NCBI RefSeq assembly: GCF_030695035.1
Contig: NZ_JAUYTT010000010.1
Location: 1-64,000 of the forward strand
Origin: Frigidibacter sp.
Lineage (GTDB): Bacteria > Pseudomonadota > Alphaproteobacteria > Rhodobacterales > Rhodobacteraceae
Direction of reading: 5' to 3'
DNA: 64,000 nucleotides
Both the position numbers and the translations under genes were made by a program. The first letter of the stretch is position 1. Every line of letters starts with the position of its first letter. Below the pieces are notes generated by a model. It ran no database searches. It had not been told where the DNA came from and worked only from the letters and a program-made list of their open reading frames with translations. Of the stretch, positions 16,892 through 24,238 are shown one piece after another.

Positions 16892-17292
16892 CCGAGTACC
16901 GGGTTTCCGCCCGCCGCATCGACAGCCACGGCAGCCTTGCCGTGGCCAAGGAGGCCGAGGTGGTGCTGGACACCGACATGGCCGGCCGCCGCGATGCGAT
17001 GAATCCGGTGGAACTGCTGCTGTCGGCCCTTGCTGCGTGCATGCTGAAGGGGATCGAGCGGGTCACGCCGATGCTCTCGTTCCAGATCGAGGGGGCCGAG
17101 GTGCAACTGGAGGCCGTCCGTCAGGACGCACCGCCCAAGCTGATGCTGATCCGGTATCAGATCACGGTGGACAGCACTGAGACAGACCAGCGGCTGGACC
17201 TACTGCATCGCAACATCCTGAAATACGGCACGATCTCGAACACTCTGTCGGGGGCTGTGCCTTTGGAAGGCACTCTGATCCGGAAGGGCTGA
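16888..17292 (+). CDS. OsmC/Ohr-family protein
   Basis: A 134-residue protein with the OsmC signature MNPVELLLSALAACMLKGIE, including the cysteine of the family active site. The second redox cysteine of true Ohr proteins is not evident: the later half (LLHRNILKYGTISNTL) has none. It may reduce organic peroxides or act as a thiol-handling protein. GTG start at 16888 overlaps the preceding stop. It is the last gene of the arsR-permease-thioredoxin unit and convergent with arsH, whose stop lies immediately after. Confidence 0.8.
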   Translation: MTEYRVSARRIDSHGSLAVAKEAEVVLDTDMAGRRDAMNPVELLLSALAACMLKGIERVTPMLSFQIEGAEVQLEAVRQDAPPKLMLIRYQITVDSTETDQRLDLLHRNILKYGTISNTLSGAVPLEGTLIRKG

Positions 17293-18027
17293 TCACGTAG
17301 CCGCCGACAGGTTTACCCGCTTCATCAACGCCTCGGCGGTTTCCTTGCGTTCGGAATAGCGGTCCACGAGGTAGTCGGCGCGGTCGCGGGTCAGCAGGGT
17401 GAATTTCATCAGCTCCTCCATCACGTCAACGATCCGGTCATAGAGCGGCGAGGGGCGCATCCGCCCCGCCTCGTCGAACTCCTGAAACGCTTTCGGGATC
17501 GAGGATTGGTTGGGGATGGTGATCAGCCGCATCCAGCGCCCCAGAAGCCGCATCTGGTTCACCGCGTTGAAGCTTTGCGACCCGCCCGAGACCTGCATCA
17601 CGGCCAGCGTCTTGCCCTGCGTCGGCCGCACGGCACCTTCGGACAACGGGATCCAGTCCACTTGCGTCTTCATCAGCCCGGTCATGGCACCGTGGCGCTC
17701 GGGGGAGGACCAGACCATGCCTTCGCACCAAGCGACCAGATCGCGCAGCTCGCGCACCTTGGGGTGACTGGCATCCACGCCGTCATCGACCAGCGGCAGG
17801 CCCGAGGGGTTGAAGACCCGCACCTCTGCCCCCAGCCGGGTCAGGATTCGCCCGGCCTCCTCGCCCGACAGGCGGCTGAAGCTGCGGGGGCGCAGCGAGC
17901 CATAAAGGATCAGGATGCGGGGCGGGTGGGTCTTGTGGGTGGGCGTCAGCAGGGCCGCCTCGTCAAGCCCGGGGAACAGGGTGTCGTCGATATTGGGCGT
18001 GTCAGACAAGACGGTTTCCTTCCGCAT
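17293..18027 (-). CDS. arsH: ArsH NADPH-dependent FMN reductase
   Basis: A 244-residue flavoprotein with the ArsH/flavodoxin-like FMN phosphate loop [12 protein letters not shown] and the segments [21 protein letters not shown] and [18 protein letters not shown]. ArsH oxidises trivalent methyl- or aromatic arsenicals and is a common ars operon member. It overlaps the end of arsC. The ATG at 18027 is used; a TTG at 18009 with GGAAGGAA in front is an equally good alternative start. It is last in arsR-acr3-arsC-arsH. Confidence 0.93.
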   Translation of the reverse strand: MRKETVLSDTPNIDDTLFPGLDEAALLTPTHKTHPPRILILYGSLRPRSFSRLSGEEAGRILTRLGAEVRVFNPSGLPLVDDGVDASHPKVRELRDLVAWCEGMVWSSPERHGAMTGLMKTQVDWIPLSEGAVRPTQGKTLAVMQVSGGSQSFNAVNQMRLLGRWMRLITIPNQSSIPKAFQEFDEAGRMRPSPLYDRIVDVMEELMKFTLLTRDRADYLVDRYSERKETAEALMKRVNLSAAT

Positions 18028-18430
18028 CAAGGATCAATTGGCCATCTTCCTTGGCAAACGGCCCCGCGGGCATCCGCTCCAGCAGGTCCAGCACCACTTC
18101 GGACGGACGGCACAGGCGCACGCCCTTGGGGGTGCAGACGAGGGGGCGGTTCACAAGGATCGGGTGCCGGAACATCGCATCCAGCAGCTGATCCTCGGTG
18201 ACTTCGGGCGCGGTCAGCCCCATTTCCTCGGCCGGCGAGCGGACGATCCTGAGCGCTTGCCGCGCCGTGATCCCCGCGGCGGCGAACAGCGCCAGAAGCT
18301 GGGACCGCGTCCAGCCTTCCACAAGGTACTCGATCACCACCGGCTGATATCCCGCCGCCCGGATCATCCCCAGCACATTGCGCGAGGTGCCGCAGCCGGG
18401 GTTGTGATGGATGACGACCGGAAAGCTCAT
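18002..18430 (-). CDS. arsC: Arsenate reductase, glutaredoxin-dependent type
   Basis: A 142-residue ArsC/Spx-family protein with the catalytic segment [12 protein letters not shown] (nucleophilic cysteine near residue 12) and the arsenate-binding arginine region [11 protein letters not shown] and [10 protein letters not shown]. The arrangement is that of E. coli R773-type ArsC, which takes electrons from glutathione/glutaredoxin. It reduces arsenate to arsenite for export by Acr3. Start ATG overlaps the acr3 stop by 4 bases. Confidence 0.94.
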   Translation of the reverse strand: MSFPVVIHHNPGCGTSRNVLGMIRAAGYQPVVIEYLVEGWTRSQLLALFAAAGITARQALRIVRSPAEEMGLTAPEVTEDQLLDAMFRHPILVNRPLVCTPKGVRLCRPSEVVLDLLERMPAGPFAKEDGQLILDAEGNRLV

Positions 18431-19446
18431 GCCGGGAACCTGCCCCGGGTCCGGTTGGCGAAGGCGACCAGCGACAGCATCACCGGCACCTCGACCAGCA
18501 CGCCCACCACGGTCACCAGCGCGGCGCCAGAATTGAGGCCGAAGAGCCCGATCGCCACGGCCACCGCCAGCTCGAAGAAGTTCGAGGTGCCGATCAGCGC
18601 GCAGGGCGCCGCGATCTTGTGCGGCAGCCGCCAGAGATAGGCCCAGCCATAGCCTAGCGCGAAGATGCCGTAGGACTGGATGATGATCGGGACGGCCAGC
18701 AAAGCGATCAGCCCCGGCTGCGCCAGAATGACCGGCCCCTGAAACCCGAACAGCAGCACCACCGTCAGCAGCAGCCCCAGGATCGAAGCGGGCTTGATGC
18801 GCGCGGTGAAGGCCGCAACCGCCGCCTCGCCGCCCTGCCGGATCAGGGCAGAGCGTGTCAGCACCCCGGCCACCAGCGGGATCACCACGTAAAGCACCGT
18901 CGAGAGGATCAGCGTCTCCCACGGCACGGCAATATCTGTGACTCCCAGCAGGAAGGCGACGATCGGTGCGAAGGCCACCACCATGATCAGGTCATTCAGG
19001 CTGACCTGAACCAGCGTGTAGTTCGCATCCCCCTTGGTCATCTGCGACCAGACGAACACCATCGCCGTGCAGGGCGCCGCCCCCAGCAGGATCAGCCCGG
19101 CGATGTATTCCGGGGCCTTGGCCCCGTCGATCAGCCCGGCAAACAGATGCTGGAAGAACAGCACGCCCAGGGCCGCCATGGTGAAGGGCTTGATCAGCCA
19201 GTTGATCACCACCGTGATGATCAGCCCCTTGGGCCGCTTGCCCACCGATTTCAGCGAGCCGAGATCGACCGCCACCATCATCGGATAGACCATCGCCCAG
19301 ATCAGCACCGCAACGACCAGATTGACCGAGGCGTATTCAAGGCCGGCCAGCGTGCCAAAGAGGCCTGGCAGCAGGCTGCCAAGCGCAAGGCCGGCAAGGA
19401 TGCACAGCGCGACCCACAGGGTCAGATAGCGTTCAAACAGGCTCAT
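18427..19446 (-). CDS. acr3: Acr3 arsenite efflux permease
   Basis: A 339-residue membrane protein with about ten helices and the Acr3 signature [20 protein letters not shown], which contains the essential cysteine. The C-terminal [17 protein letters not shown] is also family-specific. Acr3 exports As(III) using the proton gradient. The ATG overlaps the arsR stop (ATGA) and the stop overlaps arsC, so arsR-acr3-arsC-arsH is one tightly coupled operon divergent from aioXSR. Confidence 0.95.
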   Translation of the reverse strand: MSLFERYLTLWVALCILAGLALGSLLPGLFGTLAGLEYASVNLVVAVLIWAMVYPMMVAVDLGSLKSVGKRPKGLIITVVINWLIKPFTMAALGVLFFQHLFAGLIDGAKAPEYIAGLILLGAAPCTAMVFVWSQMTKGDANYTLVQVSLNDLIMVVAFAPIVAFLLGVTDIAVPWETLILSTVLYVVIPLVAGVLTRSALIRQGGEAAVAAFTARIKPASILGLLLTVVLLFGFQGPVILAQPGLIALLAVPIIIQSYGIFALGYGWAYLWRLPHKIAAPCALIGTSNFFELAVAVAIGLFGLNSGAALVTVVGVLVEVPVMLSLVAFANRTRGRFPA

Positions 19447-19790
19447 GATGCGGCTCTCTGTTCGGGGATGTGGCAGGCCTCGCATTCGGGCGCCACCAGC
19501 GACGCCACGAAGGCGGACAGCAGGGCAAGCGCTTCGGGGTTCAGCGCATAGCATACGCGGGGGCCGGAGATTTCCCCCGTGATCACCCCGGCCGTCTTGA
19601 GGATGCGCAAATGTTCCGAGACGGTCGATTGCGCAAGGCCGACAGCATCCACGATATCGCCGCCAATGCAGCCCGGCGTGGCCAGCAACAGCCGCAAGAT
19701 GCGCAGCCGCGCCGGATGCGCCAGCGCCTTTGCGAGATCGGCAACCTGCTGATCGCGGACGTCAGAGGCGGGAGATGGGCTGAAGGGCAT
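19443..19790 (-). CDS. arsR: ArsR-family repressor of the acr3 operon
   Basis: A 115-residue winged-helix protein ([14 protein letters not shown]; recognition helix [19 protein letters not shown]). It has cysteines in [11 protein letters not shown] and a C-terminal ECEAC pair, unlike the CVC type of the first ArsR in this window. A different metalloid site is therefore likely, such as the C-terminal As(III) sites seen in some acr3-linked ArsR proteins. Start at 19790 is preferred over 19805 because AGAGG precedes it. It is divergent from aioX and likely autoregulates. Confidence 0.88.
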   Translation of the reverse strand: MPFSPSPASDVRDQQVADLAKALAHPARLRILRLLLATPGCIGGDIVDAVGLAQSTVSEHLRILKTAGVITGEISGPRVCYALNPEALALLSAFVASLVAPECEACHIPEQRAAS

Positions 19791-20058
19791 GGTCTGCCTC
19801 TGCATTCGTTTATCGTCGATTGCCGATCAAGTAGAGCCCCCCATGCCCGCGGTCAACCGCCAATGTGCAGGCTGTGTGCGTGTCTCCGCCGGCCTAGCGC
19901 CTCGCACAAGGCGCATGGCAAGATGGCAGGGCAGGCGAAGTTTGCTCTTCTGACCCGCGGCGTGGCGGCCTATCGTGGCGAACGCCGATCCGAGCACAGG
20001 GAAAGCGCGCGCCATCACGGCCGCCGCAACAGGGAGTCCCAGCCGCGTGGAGCCATTG

Positions 20059-20895
20059 ATGAAACGGCGTGCCCTTCTGGCGGGCGCCCTCGCCGCCGGC
20101 CTCGCAGGCCGGGCCCGCGCGGAACCCGTGTTCCGCATGGGCCTGACCCCGGTGTTTCTCGACAACGATGCCGCCGTGGTCGATGGGCTCCGCGAGGCAT
20201 TGTCCCGCGGGATGGGGCGCCAGATAGAGCTGGTGCAACGGCGCACCTATCAGGAAATCACCGGCCTCTTGCTGGAACGCTCCGTCGATGCGGCCTGGCT
20301 CTGTGGCTATCCCTATCTGCAACATGCTGATGCGCTTGGGCTGGTCGCGGTGCCCTCGTGGCGCGGCGGGCCGCGGTATCAGTCCTACCTGATCGTCGCC
20401 GCGGACGATCCGGCCACGGGGCTGCCCGATCTGCGCGGGGGTACCCATGCCTTTTCCGACCCCGATTCGAACTCTGGCTATCTTGTCACCGCATCCGACC
20501 TGCGCCGCGCGGGGGAGCGGGCCGAGACCTTCTTCAGTCGCGCGATCTTCACCTACGGGCATCGCAACGTCGTGCGCGCCGTCGCCGATGGGCTGGTGCG
20601 CTCGGGCAGCGTGGATGGATATGTCTGGGAGTCGCTGGCGACCATCGAACCGGCGCTGACTGCGCGCACCCGGGTGATTGCCCGGTCGGAATGGCTGGGG
20701 TTCCCGCCGATCTGCGCGCGGCGCGACAGCACCGGGTCCGAGCCCGTTCTGGCCCTGCGCCGCGCGCTTCTGGGCATGGGCGATACGCCCGAGGGCCGGC
20801 AGGCGCTTGCTGCCCTGCAGATTGACGGATTTCAGCCTGCGTCGGACGCGCTCTTTGACGGGATCGCCACCCGCATGCGCGATCTGGAGGCCTGA
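20059..20895 (+). CDS. aioX: AioX periplasmic arsenite-binding protein
   Basis: A 278-residue exported protein. A signal peptide with a basic start (MKRRALLAGALAAGL, cleavage near GRARA-EP) is followed by a PhnD-like periplasmic-binding fold with FRMGLTPVFL, WLCGYPYLQH and FSDPDSNSGYLVTASDL. AioX binds As(III) in the periplasm and signals through AioS. The cysteine in WLCGYP is the kind of thiol residue implicated in As(III) binding. It lies three bases upstream of aioS, first gene of aioXSR. ATG 20059 is chosen because the signal peptide starts there. Confidence 0.88.
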   Translation: MKRRALLAGALAAGLAGRARAEPVFRMGLTPVFLDNDAAVVDGLREALSRGMGRQIELVQRRTYQEITGLLLERSVDAAWLCGYPYLQHADALGLVAVPSWRGGPRYQSYLIVAADDPATGLPDLRGGTHAFSDPDSNSGYLVTASDLRRAGERAETFFSRAIFTYGHRNVVRAVADGLVRSGSVDGYVWESLATIEPALTARTRVIARSEWLGFPPICARRDSTGSEPVLALRRALLGMGDTPEGRQALAALQIDGFQPASDALFDGIATRMRDLEA

Positions 20896-20898
20896 CCG

Positions 20899-22326
20899 AT
20901 GCAGGCGCTTGGCCGGCTTCCCCTCTCGCTCAAGCTGCCGCTGCTCGGCGCGGCGATGATGGTTCTGGTCGGCGCTGTTGCCTCGCAGCAGGTGCTGCGC
21001 GCCCTGGCAGGGGTTCAGGACGCGCGGGTACAGGAACTGGCGCAGATGCATGTCGAGGGGCTGTCGGTGGCGCTTGGCCCGCTGGTGCTGCGCCGCGATG
21101 TCTGGGAGGTGTATGACACGCTTGACCGGGCCTCGCAGGGCGGCGAAGGGCGGCGCATGATCCTGACCGCGGTGGCGGATGATACGGGGCGCGTGCTGGC
21201 GGCAACTGATCCGGGCCGGGTGCCGATGGACAGCGCCATCGCCGATCTGGCGCAGGGCGCCGCGGCGCTGGAGGATCTGTCGGTGGGCGGGTCGGGTCCG
21301 GTCCTGCGGCTGCTGGCGCCGCTGATCTATCAAGGCCGAATGGTGGGCGAGATCGTGACCGAGCTTGACGTATCGGACCTGCTGATCGAACGGCGGCGGG
21401 CGCTGATGCTGCTGATCCTTGGCAATGCGGTGGCCATCGGCGTGCTGGCCATGGCAGGCTATGCGGCCCTGCGCCAGATGCTGCGACCCGTGTCCACGCT
21501 GGCGCGGCAGATGACACGGACGGAAGGAAAGCCCTATCCGATCCCTGCGGCCGAAATTCCGCGCGGCGATGGCGAGTTGGCGCGCCTTGCCCGCACCTAC
21601 AACGCCATGGTGGGCGCGGTCGCCGCCAAGGCCGAGGCCGAGAAGCGGCTGGCAGAGCGTGAGCGCTTCGTGGCGCTTGGCCGCCTCTCCTCCTCGCTGG
21701 CGCATGAGATCAACAATCCCCTGGGCGGGCTGCTGAACGCGGCCGATACCATCCGAACCTTCTCGGACCGGCCCGAGGTGGTGCGCCAGTCGGCCGACCT
21801 GCTGGACCGGGGCCTGCGCCATCTGCGCGACGTGACCCGCGCCTCGCTGGACCAGAACCGCATGGATATGGAGCACAGGCCGCTGAGCGCTGAGGATTTC
21901 GCCGACCTCAAGCTGCTGATCCAGCCCGAGCTGTCGCGGCAGGCGCAAGGCATGGACTGGTCGGTTGACCTGCCGGGTGTCCCGCCCGGCCTCGCCGCAG
22001 GGCCGGTCCGCCAGATCGCGCTGAACCTGCTGCTCAACGCCAGTGCTGCCGCCGGGCGCGAGGGCAGGATCGGGCTGGACGCATCGCAGGGCGGTGCCGG
22101 CCTCGCCATCGCCATTTCCGACAATGGGGCAGGGATGCCACAAGCCGCGCTGGACCGGCTGCTGACCGATGCGCCGCTGTCGCCCGGCGGCGGGGTCGGG
22201 CTGCGGCTGGTGCGCGACCTGACGCTTGGCCTTGGCGGCCACATCGCGCATCACCGGGCGGGTGGCGTGACCCGCATCATCGTCAGTTTCGGGCCGGAAC
22301 CGGGGGTGCAAGATGCTGAAGGGTAG
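20899..22326 (+). CDS. aioS: AioS sensor histidine kinase
   Basis: A 475-residue membrane kinase. One transmembrane helix lies near residues 12-32 and a second near 172-195, bounding a periplasmic sensor of about 140 residues. HAMP-like and HisKA regions follow, with H269 in SSLAHEINNPLGG. The ATPase domain has LNLLLNASAAAG, ISDNGAGMP and a glycine-rich GGGVGLRLV. It would sense arsenite-loaded AioX and phosphorylate AioR. Its end overlaps the aioR start by 14 bases. Confidence 0.9.
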   Translation: MQALGRLPLSLKLPLLGAAMMVLVGAVASQQVLRALAGVQDARVQELAQMHVEGLSVALGPLVLRRDVWEVYDTLDRASQGGEGRRMILTAVADDTGRVLAATDPGRVPMDSAIADLAQGAAALEDLSVGGSGPVLRLLAPLIYQGRMVGEIVTELDVSDLLIERRRALMLLILGNAVAIGVLAMAGYAALRQMLRPVSTLARQMTRTEGKPYPIPAAEIPRGDGELARLARTYNAMVGAVAAKAEAEKRLAERERFVALGRLSSSLAHEINNPLGGLLNAADTIRTFSDRPEVVRQSADLLDRGLRHLRDVTRASLDQNRMDMEHRPLSAEDFADLKLLIQPELSRQAQGMDWSVDLPGVPPGLAAGPVRQIALNLLLNASAAAGREGRIGLDASQGGAGLAIAISDNGAGMPQAALDRLLTDAPLSPGGGVGLRLVRDLTLGLGGHIAHHRAGGVTRIIVSFGPEPGVQDAEG

Positions 22327-23542
22327 CCGCATCGTGCTGGTCGAGGATGATGAGATCATGGGCGCATCGCTGCTTCAGCGGCTGGAGCTGGAGGGGGCGC
22401 ATGTCCTGTGGCTCAAGCAGATGGGGCGCGCGCTTGGCGCGATCCGCACCCCCAGCCAGCCCATCGACGCGGTGATCTGCGATATAGGCCTACCCGACGG
22501 GACGGGCGAGGAGCTGTTCGCAACGCTCGCCCGCAGCGGCACGCCGCCGCCCTTCCTGTTCATCACCGGGCAGGGCGGGATCGGGCAGGCCGTGCGGCTG
22601 ATCAAGTCGGGCGCGGCGGATTACGTGACCAAGCCCTTCGACATGTCGGTGTTCCTGGAACGGCTCAGCCTGCTGGTCCAGCCGCGCGCGGATATGGGCT
22701 TCCCGCCACTGATCGGCGTGTCCGCCGCGGCAAGCCGGGTCGAGGCGCTGATTGCCCGCGCCGCGCAGCACGCGCAGCCGGTGCTGATCCGCGGCGGCCC
22801 CGGGACCGGCAAGGACCTGATGGCGCGGCGCATCCACGACCTGTCCGACAGGCGGGCGGCGCCGTTCGTGACCGTCAGTCTGGCGCGAGAGGAAGATGCG
22901 GGGCAGGCCTTGCTGGGCGCGGGGCGCGGTCTTGCTGCGGTGGGGGATGGAACGCTTTTCATCAACGCCATCAGCCTGTTGGAGAGCGACGTTCAAGTGG
23001 CGCTGCTCCGCGCCCTCGACCGCGGCTTTGACGGCCGCCTGATCACCGCCTGCGGCAATACCCTCGAAGGCCTGATCGCCGAGCGCCGCTTCAGCCCCGA
23101 GTTGTTCTACCGGCTGGCGCAGATGGAGATCCCGGTCCCGCCGCTGGGGGCGCGCCCCGAGGATGCCGTCTGGCTGCTGCAGCAGCTGTTCCGCAAGCTT
23201 GCCCCCACCTATGCCCCGGCGCTGGACGGGATCAGCGCGCTTTGCGAGACCGCGGCGCGGGGACATGACTGGCCGGGCGGTGGGCGCGAGGTGCGGGCGC
23301 GGCTGGTGCGCGGGTTGGCGATGGCAGCGGGGCCGATGTTGCAACCCTCCGACCTCTTCCCCGAACACCTTGCCCGGTCCGATGCGATGATGTCGCTGGC
23401 CGAAGCGCGCGAGGCGGCAGAGAAGGCCCAGATCATCGCCGCGCTGGACCGGACCGAAGGCCAGATCGGCGAGGCGGCAAAGCTGTTGCGCATCGCCCGC
23501 ACCACGCTTTGGGAGAAGATGCAGAAGTTCGACCTGTCCTGA
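22313..23542 (+). CDS. aioR: AioR NtrC-family response regulator, degenerate AAA+ domain
   Basis: A 409-residue protein. Receiver domain with D57 in VICDIGLPDG. The AAA+ domain keeps the P-loop GGPGTGKD (about 161-168). The GAFTGA sigma-54 contact loop is missing: the region reads ALLGAGRGLAAVGDGTLF, about 20 residues shorter than usual. Walker B reads LFINAI instead of LFLDEI. The C-terminal Fis-type helix-turn-helix is AKLLRIARTTLWEKM. AioR activates aioBA in other bacteria together with sigma-54; this one probably acts by contacting a sigma-70-type polymerase. Confidence 0.88.
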   Translation: MLKGSRIVLVEDDEIMGASLLQRLELEGAHVLWLKQMGRALGAIRTPSQPIDAVICDIGLPDGTGEELFATLARSGTPPPFLFITGQGGIGQAVRLIKSGAADYVTKPFDMSVFLERLSLLVQPRADMGFPPLIGVSAAASRVEALIARAAQHAQPVLIRGGPGTGKDLMARRIHDLSDRRAAPFVTVSLAREEDAGQALLGAGRGLAAVGDGTLFINAISLLESDVQVALLRALDRGFDGRLITACGNTLEGLIAERRFSPELFYRLAQMEIPVPPLGARPEDAVWLLQQLFRKLAPTYAPALDGISALCETAARGHDWPGGGREVRARLVRGLAMAAGPMLQPSDLFPEHLARSDAMMSLAEAREAAEKAQIIAALDRTEGQIGEAAKLLRIARTTLWEKMQKFDLS

Positions 23543-23558
23543 CCGGGCCCCGCTTCAT

Positions 23559-23574
23559 GTTCGGATTTCCGAAC
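23559..23574 (+). promoter_or_regulatory. Palindrome upstream of aioB, candidate AioR site
   Basis: GTTCGGATTTCCGAAC is a perfect inverted repeat with 7-base arms and a 2-base spacer. It lies 17 bases after the aioR stop and about 130 bases upstream of the aioB start, a normal activator distance. No TGGCAC-N5-TTGC sigma-54 promoter was found between it and aioB. Confidence 0.45.
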
Positions 23575-23706
23575 GCCGTTTTTTCCTCAACAAAATCACC
23601 TGATAGCCGCGCTGCGGCGATCCGCACCCGCCCGTCGATCGGCCCCGCCGCTTCGAATACCCTTGTGCCAGACATCACTTGATGAGCCAGGGGAGGGTTC
23701 CAGCCA

Positions 23707-24225
23707 ATGAAGTGCAACCGATTGGTCGACACCGGACGTCGACAGTTCCTGAGAGGCAGCCTGATGGCGACTGCGGGCGCCGCGGCATCGACCGTGCTGT
23801 CCCCCGCGCAGGCGAAGGCGCAGGCTCTTGCCCGGGTCGACTATCCGGCGAACCGGCTGGCGAACCTTGCCGATCTTGCGGTGAACGAGCCGCTGGACAT
23901 CACCTATCCCGACGCGGAAAGCCCCGGAGTGCTGATCAAGCTGGGGCAAGCGGTCGAGGGCGGGATCGGGCCCGATGGCGATGTCGTCGCCTTCTCGGTG
24001 CTGTGCCCGCACAAGGGCTGGCAGATGAGCTATTCGGCCGAGGACAAGACCCTGAACTGCCCCGGTCACCATTCGCGGTTCGACTGCGAGTCGGGCGGCC
24101 AGCAGATCTGGGGCCATGCCACGCAGAACCTGCCGCAGTTCCTGCTGCGCGTGGATGCCGCTGGCGACATCTATGCCGAGGGCGTGGACGAGCTGATCTA
24201 CGGCCGCCTGTCGAACGTGTTGTAA
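23707..24225 (+). CDS. aioB: Arsenite oxidase small subunit (Rieske)
   Basis: A 172-residue Rieske protein. The twin-arginine signal is GRRQFLRGSLMATAGAAAS at about residues 10-28. The Rieske [2Fe-2S] ligands are in LCPHKGW and NCPGHHSRFD (CxH and CxxH), 17 residues apart. It passes electrons from AioA and provides the Tat signal for the AioBA complex, since AioA has none. Thirteen bases separate it from aioA. Confidence 0.95.
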   Translation: MKCNRLVDTGRRQFLRGSLMATAGAAASTVLSPAQAKAQALARVDYPANRLANLADLAVNEPLDITYPDAESPGVLIKLGQAVEGGIGPDGDVVAFSVLCPHKGWQMSYSAEDKTLNCPGHHSRFDCESGGQQIWGHATQNLPQFLLRVDAAGDIYAEGVDELIYGRLSNVL

Positions 24226-24238
24226 GGGAGAGAGATCA

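Noticed and set aside
19894-22359. 821-codon open frame opposite aioX and aioS
   Set aside because: It covers two convincingly identified genes and has no start context or family features.
23543-23706. Possible sigma-54 promoter for aioBA
   Set aside because: No TGGCAC-N5-TTGC was found on the plus strand; a TGGCAC occurs only on the minus strand without the GC element at the right distance.
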